30,170 nt of DNA from NCBI GenBank assembly GCA_009923965.1, contig RFSL01000001.1, positions 1 to 30,170 of the forward strand, in the 5' to 3' direction. The notes under the pieces are model-generated. The model was not told the DNA's origin, made no database searches, and was given only the letters and a program-made list of their open reading frames with translations. How positions within the stretch are numbered: the stretch's first letter is position 1; each line of letters opens with the position of its first letter. This stretch comes from Flavobacteriia bacterium (GTDB taxonomy: Bacteria > Bacteroidota > Bacteroidia > Flavobacteriales_D > Crocinitomicaceae). Both the position numbers and the translations under genes were made by a program. Positions 23,745-30,170 of the stretch are shown here, piece by piece.

Positions 23745-24931
23745 GGCATTTCTCTTGTAAATGCAGGAATTCCTGTTACTTCCATTCCTGTTATTAGTAA
23801 GTGTATATCGTGTGTTCCTTCATATGTTACTACCGACTCTAAATTTGCCATGTGACGCATCATTGAATATTCGCTAGTAATTCCCATTCCGCCATGTATT
23901 TGGCGCGCTTCACGCGCAATATTTAAAGCGATTTCAACATTATTTCTTTTAGCCATTGAAATTTGAGCAGTTGTTGCTTTTCCTTCATTACGCAATTGTC
24001 CCAAACGCAGCGTTAAAAGTTGTGCTTTTGTGATTTCTGTAATCATTTCCGCTAATTTTTTTTGAATTAACTGAAAAGCGCCTATTGGAACATTGAATTG
24101 TGTCCTTTCTTTAGAATAGCGCAAAGCTTGATCATAACAATCCATAGCAGCTCCTAGCGCACCCCAAGCAATTCCAAATCTGGCAGAATCTAAACAACTT
24201 AATGGAGCTCCTAAGCCAGATCTTCCAGGTAGTATATTTGATTTTGGTACTTTTACATTATCAAAAATTAATTCCCCAGTAGAGGAAGCCCTTAAAGATA
24301 ATTTTCCATGCATTTCAGGTGTTGAAAAACCTTCCATACCTCGTTCAACAATTAAGCCATAAATTCTTCCTGTTTCATCTTTTGCCCAAACAACAGCGAT
24401 GTCTGCAAATGGCGCATTGGAAATCCACATTTTAGCCCCATTTAAAATTACATGATCTCCCGCATCTTTAAAATTACTAATCATTCCCCCCGGATTAGAG
24501 CCAAAATCTGGTTCTGTAAGACCAAAACAACCCATCATCTCTCCGCTTGCTAACTTTCTTAAATATTTTTGTTTTTGTTCTTCCGAACCATATTTCCAGA
24601 TAGGATACATTACTAAAGAAGATTGAACAGAAGCAGTTGAACGTAAGCCAGAATCACATCTCTCTAATTCTTGCATTATTAAGCCATAGGAAATCTGATC
24701 TAATCCAGGCCCTCCATATTCTTCAGGGATATAGGGACCAAAAGCTCCGATTTCTCCAAGACCTTTTAATAAATGCATTGGAAAAGTTGCTTTTTCATAG
24801 TGCTCATCAATGATTGGAGAAACTTCTTTCTTTACCCATGCTCTCGCAGCATCTCTCACTAGTTTATGTTCATCGGATAATAAATCGTCCATGGCATAAT
24901 GGTCAGGATGGTTAAAAAGGTCTGTTTTCAT
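23741..24931 (-). CDS. Acyl-CoA dehydrogenase, glutaryl-CoA dehydrogenase-like
   Basis: A 396-residue FAD-dependent acyl-CoA dehydrogenase. The FAD/substrate block is FGLTEPDFGSNPGGM (about residues 136-150), and the ARQIHGGMGITSEYSMMRH stretch and the catalytic glutamate E371 in TYEGTHDIH are present. The EGTHDIH form at the base position is characteristic of glutaryl-CoA dehydrogenase relatives, which oxidise and decarboxylate glutaryl-CoA in lysine and tryptophan degradation. The substrate is inferred, because other acyl-CoA dehydrogenases share much of the sequence. It is a single minus-strand gene between convergent and divergent neighbours. Confidence 0.9.
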   Translation of the reverse strand: MKTDLFNHPDHYAMDDLLSDEHKLVRDAARAWVKKEVSPIIDEHYEKATFPMHLLKGLGEIGAFGPYIPEEYGGPGLDQISYGLIMQELERCDSGLRSTASVQSSLVMYPIWKYGSEEQKQKYLRKLASGEMMGCFGLTEPDFGSNPGGMISNFKDAGDHVILNGAKMWISNAPFADIAVVWAKDETGRIYGLIVERGMEGFSTPEMHGKLSLRASSTGELIFDNVKVPKSNILPGRSGLGAPLSCLDSARFGIAWGALGAAMDCYDQALRYSKERTQFNVPIGAFQLIQKKLAEMITEITKAQLLTLRLGQLRNEGKATTAQISMAKRNNVEIALNIAREARQIHGGMGITSEYSMMRHMANLESVVTYEGTHDIHLLITGMEVTGIPAFTREMP

Positions 24932-24967
24932 ATTAAATTTTATTTCTTAGTAATGATATTTATGCTA

Positions 24968-24975
24968 CAAAAGTA
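24968..24975 (-). promoter_or_regulatory. Putative -7 element for the acyl-CoA dehydrogenase gene
   Basis: On the minus strand, TACTTTTG (24975-24968) matches TAnnTTTG, 37 bp before the start codon. No TTG is seen at the normal upstream distance. Confidence 0.4.
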
Positions 24976-24987
24976 AGTATTTCTTAA

Positions 24988-25021
24988 TTTGGCTGTAGCA
25001 TTCATATTCTATTTAATTTTG
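24988..25021 (+). promoter_or_regulatory. Promoter of the DUF4271-hemD pair
   Basis: TTTG (24988-24991) is followed by 22 bp and TAATTTTG (25014-25021), a good match to the Bacteroidota consensus. The DUF4271 ATG lies only 6 bp after the -7 element, so the transcript would be leaderless or nearly so. Confidence 0.6.
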
Positions 25022-25027
25022 TAGTCT

Positions 25028-25711
25028 ATGAGATTAACAACAATTATTCTAGAAGTTAGTTTACAAATAACTGAAAGAGGCACCCAATCTATTAAAATAG
25101 TACTAGGTCTATTACTCTTCTGTGTTTCAATAATTGCACTAAGTAAATTTAATAATTCTGATTTATTTAGAAATGTAACAAAAAGTTTCTTTCGGTTTAA
25201 ATTGCTTGAGAATAATTTTAATGATGAAACTCGAATCAGTTTATGGACTTCTATGCTCCTCAACCTCAATTTTATTATTTCCCTTACGATTTGTTTTTTT
25301 TTAGCGTGTACAAATTTTGTTTTTGGCAATGGAGCATTGTTTTATGCATTGGGGTTAAGCGCTTATTTCATAGGGGTTCAACAGATAAGTTTTCGCTTGG
25401 CAACTTATTTAAGCGGGGATAATATAATTTCAGAGGCAATTGCAAATCTTACGAAACAAATTTGGCATATGCTTGGGCTTCTGTTCTTAATTATTTCTTT
25501 GATTTGGGCTTTAAATCAGCAATTATCAGCAAATTTTATGCTACTTTATTTCTTTATCCTTTTCATCATTATAGTTTTTCGATATGTGAAAGGCATTTTC
25601 CTTTGTTATAAACTTGGAATAAAATGGTATTATTTAATTTTGTACCTTTGCACTTTAGAAATAATGCCTACTTTTTTGCTTTACTATTTTATCATAAAGG
25701 AATTGGCTTAG
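25028..25711 (+). CDS. DUF4271 integral membrane protein
   Basis: A 227-residue membrane protein with about five hydrophobic segments (around residues 23-42, 73-92, 100-122, 143-166 and 172-225 in two parts). The layout, with a first helix, the LFRNVTKSFF stretch and a closing YYFIIKELA, fits the Bacteroidota DUF4271 family, whose genes commonly sit directly before hemD, as here (43 bp gap). Its function is unknown; a link to tetrapyrrole synthesis rests only on the neighbourhood. The ATG used follows a promoter -7 element by 6 bp, and no later ATG would keep the first helix. Confidence 0.75.
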   Translation: MRLTTIILEVSLQITERGTQSIKIVLGLLLFCVSIIALSKFNNSDLFRNVTKSFFRFKLLENNFNDETRISLWTSMLLNLNFIISLTICFFLACTNFVFGNGALFYALGLSAYFIGVQQISFRLATYLSGDNIISEAIANLTKQIWHMLGLLFLIISLIWALNQQLSANFMLLYFFILFIIIVFRYVKGIFLCYKLGIKWYYLILYLCTLEIMPTFLLYYFIIKELA

Positions 25712-25754
25712 TTATAAAAATTAGATGCTTAAATAACTTTAATTAGCGTTTACT

Positions 25755-26504
25755 TTGGCAATAAAAACAATATTGGTTTCTCAACCAAAACCTGAAGGAG
25801 AAAAGTCTCCATATTTTGATTTAGCTACTAAGTATAAATTAAAAATAGACTTCCGACCTTTTATCAAGGTTGAGGGTGTTGATGTAAAAGATTTTAGATC
25901 TCAACGAATAAATCTACCTGAGCAAACAGCTATAATTTTTACATCAAAAGTAGCCGTTGATCACTTTTTTCGTATATCCCGAGAGACTCGTTTTGATGTC
26001 CCTGATTCAATGAAATATTTTTGTATTTCTGAAGCTGTTGCTTTGTACCTGCAAAAATATGTAAGTTACCGCAAACGAAAAATATTTTTTGCTAGGCAGA
26101 CAATTTTAGAGCTGTCTGAACTTATGAAAAAACATAAAACAGAAAAATACTTACTTCCTTGTACTGATATTTTACGCGATAATATTCCAGTGACTTTAGA
26201 AGAACAAGGGATTTCCTTTAGCAAAGTAATTCTCTACCGAACTGTAGCTTCTGATCTTTCTGATCTTGAGGATGTATACTATGATATTTTGGTGTTCTTT
26301 AGCCCGGGAGGAATTAAGTCTTTGTTTAAGAATTTCCCTGACTTTAAGCAAAACAATACTGCTATTGCTGCATTTGGTCCAACTACTGCCAGCGCAGTTA
26401 TAAAACACGATTTACGATTAGATGTGCATGCACCACATCCCAAAGCTCCGTCTATGGTTGCAGCTTTGGAATTATTCATTAAAGAGCAGTTAAAGAAGAA
26501 ATAA
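25755..26504 (+). CDS. hemD: Uroporphyrinogen-III synthase (TTG start)
   Basis: A 249-residue HemD, which closes hydroxymethylbilane into uroporphyrinogen III for haem. HemD is poorly conserved; the Bacteroidota form is recognised by the N-terminal LVSQPKPEGEKSPYFDLA, the IIFTSKVAVDHFFRI block, FCISEAVALYLQKY and the late VFFSPGGIKSLFKNFPDFKQ and AAFGPTTASAV stretches. The start is TTG at 25755: a stop lies in frame at 25740-25742, no ATG or GTG lies between, and the conserved N-terminus begins at once. It follows DUF4271 and converges on nrdA with a shared hairpin between them. Confidence 0.9.
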   Translation: MAIKTILVSQPKPEGEKSPYFDLATKYKLKIDFRPFIKVEGVDVKDFRSQRINLPEQTAIIFTSKVAVDHFFRISRETRFDVPDSMKYFCISEAVALYLQKYVSYRKRKIFFARQTILELSELMKKHKTEKYLLPCTDILRDNIPVTLEEQGISFSKVILYRTVASDLSDLEDVYYDILVFFSPGGIKSLFKNFPDFKQNNTAIAAFGPTTASAVIKHDLRLDVHAPHPKAPSMVAALELFIKEQLKKK

Positions 26505-26520
26505 ATCTCTTTTTAGAGAT
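26505..26520. terminator. Hairpin between convergent hemD and nrdA
   Basis: A perfect inverted repeat, ATCTCT (26505-26510) and AGAGAT (26515-26520) around a T4 loop, lies directly after the hemD stop and 9 bp beyond the nrdA stop at 26530. On the minus strand it is followed by TTTATTTCTT, so it serves nrdA best. A second overlapping stem, GATAAG/CTTATC (26518-26534), is possible. Confidence 0.6.
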
Positions 26521-26529
26521 AAGCTTGTC

Positions 26530-28890
26530 TTATCCAGAACACATTTCACAATTTTCAGGGTCGTCTAGGGAACAAGCAATTGCCGCTTGTTGATCTTCTG
26601 TATCTAAAACTGCTGGTTCAGCAGCGATAGTTTTCTCTACTGTAAATTTAATAGCATCTGTTGCAGCTTTCGTTCTAAGATAATACATGCCTGTTTTTAA
26701 GCCTTTTTCCCAGCCGTAAAAATGCATTGATGTTAATTTCCCAAAATTGGCATTTTCCATGAAAATATTTAAGGATTGACTTTGGCAAATATATGCTCCT
26801 CTATCAGCAGATTGTTCTATAATGGCTTTTTGAGAAATTTCCCAGGCAGTTTTATAAAGGGCTTTTAGATTTTGTGGAACTTCTTTTATATTTTGAACCG
26901 ATCCATTTGCGGTCATAATCTTCTGACGCATATCTTTATTCCATAAACCAGCTTTTACAAGGTCCTTTAATAAGTGTTTGTTTACAATAATAAATTCACC
27001 TGATAATACGCGGCGTGTGTAAATATTTGAAGTATAAGGCTCAAAACACTCATTATTTCCTAAAATTTGAGCTGTAGATGCTGTTGGCATCGGTGCAAGT
27101 AGAAGTGAATTACGAACACCATATTTCTGAACTTCTTCTTTTAATAAGCTCCATTCCCAACGATTGGAAGGAGTTACGCCCCACATATCTGGTTGAAAGA
27201 TACCTTTTGAAACTGGCGATCCTTCGTATGTTGAGTAGGGGCCAAGCTCCTTTGAAAGATCTTTAGAAGCTGTCATGGATGCATAATAGATTGTTTCAAA
27301 TATTTCTTTATTTAATTTTTTGGCATCATCAGATTCAAATGGGAAACCCATTAAAATATAGGTGTCGGCTAACCCTTGAACGCCTAATCCAATTGGTCGA
27401 TGGCGTAAATTTGAATTTTTAGCCGCTTCAACAGGATAGAAATTTTCATCAATGATTTTGTTTAGATTCAAAGTCGCCTGGTAGGTTACCTCGAATAATT
27501 TATCATGATCAAAGGTTTTCTCTTCCGTAACATACTTAGGAAGCGCCAAGGATGCTAAATTACAAACCGCGATTTCGTCTGGAGCAGTATATTCAATAAT
27601 TTCAGTACATAAATTTGAGGATTTGATTGTCCCTAAATTTTGCTGATTTGATTTTGAATTTGCAGCATCTTTGTAGAGCATATAAGGTGTTCCAGTCTCG
27701 ATTTGAGACTCTAAAATTTTAAACCATAAGTCTTGTGCTTTGATAGTTTTTCTTCCTTTTCCTTCTTGCTCGTATTTTGTATATAAAGCAACGAATTCTG
27801 CACTGTGAACATCAGAAAGTCCAGGGCATTCATGCGGACACATCAAGGTCCATTCACCATTTTCTTTTACGCGCTGCATAAATAAGTCTGGAATCCAAAG
27901 AGCAAAAAATAAGTCACGAGCTCGTTGTTCTTCTTTTCCATGATTTTTCTTCAGGTCTAAGAAATCAAATACATCTGCGTGCCATGGCTCAATATACATT
28001 GCAAAGGAACCTTTTCTTTTCCCACCACCTTGATCAACGTAGCGCGCTGTATCATTAAAAACGCGAAGCATTGGAACTATTCCATTTGACGTACCATTTG
28101 TGCCTTTAATATAAGAACCTGTTGCGCGTATATTGTGAATTGAAAGTCCTATTCCTCCTGCTGATTGTGATATTTGAGCGCAAGCTTTAAGCGTTTCGTA
28201 TATACCTTCAATACTATCTTCTTTCATCGTTAGAAGAAAACAAGATGACATTTGAGGTTTGGGAGTTCCTGAATTAAACAAGGTAGGCGTGGCGTGTGTG
28301 AACCAGCCTTCAGACATCAAGTGATACGTTTTTATGGCACTTTCAACATCACTCTTATGAATTCCCAGCGCAACGCGCATCAACATTTGTTGTGGTCGCT
28401 CAGCAATTTTGCCGTTTAATTTCATTAAATAAGAACGCGTTAAAGTTTTAAATCCAAAATAATCATATCTAAAATCTCTATCGTAAATTATACTTGAATC
28501 CAGTGTTTCTTTGTGCTCTTGGATTATATTAAAAACATCATCAGCTAGCAAAGAAGCTTTTTGGTTTGTCTTCGGGTCAATATAATAATACAAATCGCTC
28601 ATTACTTCTGAAAAAGTCTTTTTTGTTTCTTTGTGAAGATTTGAAACGGCAATTCGGGATGCCAATAAAGCGTAATCTGGATGATCTATTGTTTTTGCAG
28701 CGGCAACTTCTGCTGCTAAATTATCTAAGTCGCTAGTAGATACGCCATCGTATATCCCTTCAATGACTTTCATTGCAACAGATTCAGGTGAGACAAGCGG
28801 ATCTAATCCGTAACACATTTTTATAATCCTAGCAGTAATTTTATCAAACTTTACTGCTTCTTTTTTCTCATCTCTCTTTACTACGTACAT
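26530..28890 (-). CDS. nrdA: Class I ribonucleotide reductase, large (alpha) subunit
   Basis: A 786-residue R1 subunit that reduces ribonucleoside diphosphates to deoxynucleotides. An N-terminal ATP-cone (about residues 1-90, FDKITARIIKM) gives allosteric activity control. The redox cysteines are C217 (PQMSSCFLL) and C443 (AVCNLASL); the active-site N426-L-C428-T-E430 motif is intact; the C-terminal tail ends in C781-E-M-C784, which recharges the active site. The residue pattern follows the eukaryote-like class Ia branch rather than the E. coli one. It lies 22 bp after nrdB, so the two form an operon, small subunit first. Confidence 0.97.
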   Translation of the reverse strand: MYVVKRDEKKEAVKFDKITARIIKMCYGLDPLVSPESVAMKVIEGIYDGVSTSDLDNLAAEVAAAKTIDHPDYALLASRIAVSNLHKETKKTFSEVMSDLYYYIDPKTNQKASLLADDVFNIIQEHKETLDSSIIYDRDFRYDYFGFKTLTRSYLMKLNGKIAERPQQMLMRVALGIHKSDVESAIKTYHLMSEGWFTHATPTLFNSGTPKPQMSSCFLLTMKEDSIEGIYETLKACAQISQSAGGIGLSIHNIRATGSYIKGTNGTSNGIVPMLRVFNDTARYVDQGGGKRKGSFAMYIEPWHADVFDFLDLKKNHGKEEQRARDLFFALWIPDLFMQRVKENGEWTLMCPHECPGLSDVHSAEFVALYTKYEQEGKGRKTIKAQDLWFKILESQIETGTPYMLYKDAANSKSNQQNLGTIKSSNLCTEIIEYTAPDEIAVCNLASLALPKYVTEEKTFDHDKLFEVTYQATLNLNKIIDENFYPVEAAKNSNLRHRPIGLGVQGLADTYILMGFPFESDDAKKLNKEIFETIYYASMTASKDLSKELGPYSTYEGSPVSKGIFQPDMWGVTPSNRWEWSLLKEEVQKYGVRNSLLLAPMPTASTAQILGNNECFEPYTSNIYTRRVLSGEFIIVNKHLLKDLVKAGLWNKDMRQKIMTANGSVQNIKEVPQNLKALYKTAWEISQKAIIEQSADRGAYICQSQSLNIFMENANFGKLTSMHFYGWEKGLKTGMYYLRTKAATDAIKFTVEKTIAAEPAVLDTEDQQAAIACSLDDPENCEMCSG

Positions 28891-28912
28891 ATTCTATTTT
28901 TTTAATTCTAAC

Positions 28913-29890
28913 TTAAAATTCTTCCTCGGTAGAGAATTCCAGATTGCCTTTTCCTGCTAATACACCGGCTTTCTGATATTCCCCAACTCTTTTTTCGAAA
29001 AAATTACTTTTTCCCTGCAACGAAATCATTTCCATAAAATCAAATGGATTTGTAGCATTGTATTCTTTTTCATTACCTAGTTCTGTTAGCAAGCGATCTG
29101 CGACAAACTCTATGTATTGAGTCATTAAGTCGCTATTCATACCAATTAATTTTACAGGAATTGCATCTGTAACAAATTCCTTTTCAATTGTCACAGCATC
29201 CATAATTATTTCTCTAACCTGCTGTTTTGACAACTTATTCACAAGGTGTTTTGTATACAAAAGACAAGCGAAATCACAATGTAACCCTTCATCTCTTGAA
29301 ATTAATTCATTTGAAAAAGAAAGTCCAGGCATTAATCCCCGCTTTTTAAGCCAAAAAATCGAGCAAAAAGAACCTGAAAAGAAAATACCTTCAACAGCAG
29401 CGAATGCAACCAGTCTTTCCGCGTAAGAGCCTTTATCAATCCAACGCAAAGCCCAATCGGCTTTTTTCTTGACGCAATCCATTGTATCAATCGCATTGAA
29501 AAGGTGTTTTTTCTCCGCGGTATCTTTGATATAGGTATCTATCAAAAGTGAGTAGGTTTCAGAATGAATATTTTCAATGGTAATTTGAAAACCATAGAAA
29601 AATTTAGCTTCCGTATACTGTACTTCTGATAAAAAATGCTCGGCTAAATTTTCATTTACAATACCATCAGATGCTGCAAAGAAAGCTAAAACATGTTTAA
29701 CAAAATGCCGTTCATCATTTGTGAGTTTGTTCTCCCAATCTGTTATATCTGCACCAAGATCTATTTCTTCTGCAGTCCAAAAGCTGGCTTCTGCTTTCTT
29801 ATAAAAACTCCAAATATCATCGTGCTGGATTGGAAATAATACAAAGCGACTGTTATTGGACTCTAAAATTGGTTCGTGTTTTGAAGACAT
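28913..29890 (-). CDS. nrdB: Class I ribonucleotide reductase, small (beta) subunit
   Basis: A 325-residue R2 subunit that supplies the tyrosyl radical to NrdA. Di-iron ligands read as D44 (WTAEEIDLG), E106 and H109 (IENIHSETY), E167 (AVEGIFF), and E201 and H204 (RDEGLHCDF). The radical tyrosine Y113 is in its usual place, so this is a tyrosyl-radical enzyme and not a Phe-type variant. The sequence is eukaryote-like (FFAASDGIVNENL, SLLIDTYI). The C-terminal tail FSTEEEF is the likely docking peptide for NrdA. First gene of the operon; the upstream region holds an inverted repeat. Confidence 0.97.
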   Translation of the reverse strand: MSSKHEPILESNNSRFVLFPIQHDDIWSFYKKAEASFWTAEEIDLGADITDWENKLTNDERHFVKHVLAFFAASDGIVNENLAEHFLSEVQYTEAKFFYGFQITIENIHSETYSLLIDTYIKDTAEKKHLFNAIDTMDCVKKKADWALRWIDKGSYAERLVAFAAVEGIFFSGSFCSIFWLKKRGLMPGLSFSNELISRDEGLHCDFACLLYTKHLVNKLSKQQVREIIMDAVTIEKEFVTDAIPVKLIGMNSDLMTQYIEFVADRLLTELGNEKEYNATNPFDFMEMISLQGKSNFFEKRVGEYQKAGVLAGKGNLEFSTEEEF

Positions 29891-30170
29891 TATTTTGTTT
29901 TATTTTGTTTTATAAAAATGATAAAAATATCAAAATCAGATTCCTGATTTAAGATTTTAACACCCCAGCACTTGTTTTTGTTTCCTCTTTTTTTGGCTGT
30001 AGAATGAAATTTTTAAGGATTTCACTTAAGTAACAAGAAGCATACAAATTTTGTTAAAAATATTGGTCAAAAAAATTAAAGAAATTAACAAATTTTTAAT
30101 GTTTTCAACACTTATTCTTTACATCCTACCTCTACCAATATCTTCAGCGATTATTAACACCTCGAAGAAA
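29891..30170. other. Non-coding region upstream of nrdB up to the window edge
   Basis: These 280 bp are AT-rich with no convincing gene. For nrdB, a perfect inverted repeat AAATCAG-ATTC-CTGATTT (29933-29950) lies about 45-60 bp upstream and overlaps TGATTTTG (minus strand, 29938-29931), a 7-of-8 match to the -7 consensus. That makes it a candidate operator, though it does not resemble a typical NrdR box. At the right edge a plus-strand frame from ATG 30099 stays open to the end (24 codons); it may be the start of a gene or chance. Confidence 0.4.

Noticed and set aside
25009..25329. Minus-strand 106-codon frame opposite DUF4271
   Set aside because: It is the antisense of a membrane protein with its own promoter, and the basic composition is an artefact of that.
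30099..30170. New plus-strand gene at the right edge
   Set aside because: Only 24 codons are visible with no family signal, so it is not called as a gene.

Overview
The window looks like chromosome from an AT-rich Bacteroidota, most likely of the order Flavobacteriales (Crocinitomicaceae/Fluviicola-like is my guess). The evidence is a secreted protease with a type IX secretion (T9SS) C-terminal sorting domain, a gliding-motility-associated (CHU_C) domain, DUF6029 and Omp28-like proteins, the DUF4271-hemD pair, and Bacteroidota-type promoters (TTG...TAnnTTTG). Family calls come from reading the protein sequences by eye; no database search was run.

Layout, left to right. 1-3802 (minus): Fe-S cluster assembly operon, A-type carrier, sufB, sufC, sufD, with sufD cut by the left edge and a good promoter at 3850-3881. 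4030-5207 (plus): an exported MsrA and a SOUL-type heme-binding protein. 5211-6065 (minus): an exported protein of unknown function. 6180-12325 (minus): a tight five-gene run, redoxin, T9SS serine protease, hemW, dCMP deaminase, S41 C-terminal processing protease, closed by a hairpin terminator. 12571-13910 (plus): an ECF sigma factor and a membrane protein resembling an anti-sigma factor but ending in a CHU_C-like domain. 14009-14908 (plus): a diacylglycerol kinase-family lipid kinase. 14853-15982: a HEPN/MNT (HepT/MntA, type VII) toxin-antitoxin cassette bounded by a perfect 64-bp direct repeat that duplicates the 3' end of the lipid kinase gene. 16063-19187 (plus): TlpA-like thioredoxin, DUF6029 outer-membrane protein and Omp28-like lipoprotein. 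19250-23744 (plus): rpoN (sigma-54), a PAP2-related membrane protein, a small coiled-coil lipoprotein and a TPR protein. 23741-24931 (minus): acyl-CoA (glutaryl-CoA-like) dehydrogenase. 25028-26504 (plus): DUF4271 membrane protein and hemD. 26530-29890 (minus): class I ribonucleotide reductase, nrdB then nrdA.

Most of the window is housekeeping: Fe-S assembly, haem-related steps (HemW, HemD), deoxynucleotide supply (dCMP deaminase, ribonucleotide reductase), envelope redox and repair (MsrA, TlpA, Omp28, redoxin) and two sigma factors. The clearest accessory feature is the HepT/MntA cassette. It appears to have been inserted cleanly between the lipid kinase gene and the tlpA promoter, leaves both intact, and carries no recombinase of its own. 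Other points of interest are the sigma/CHU_C pair, the sigma-54-led envelope operon and two promoters that would give nearly leaderless mRNAs. No tRNA, rRNA, CRISPR array or recognisable insertion sequence was seen.
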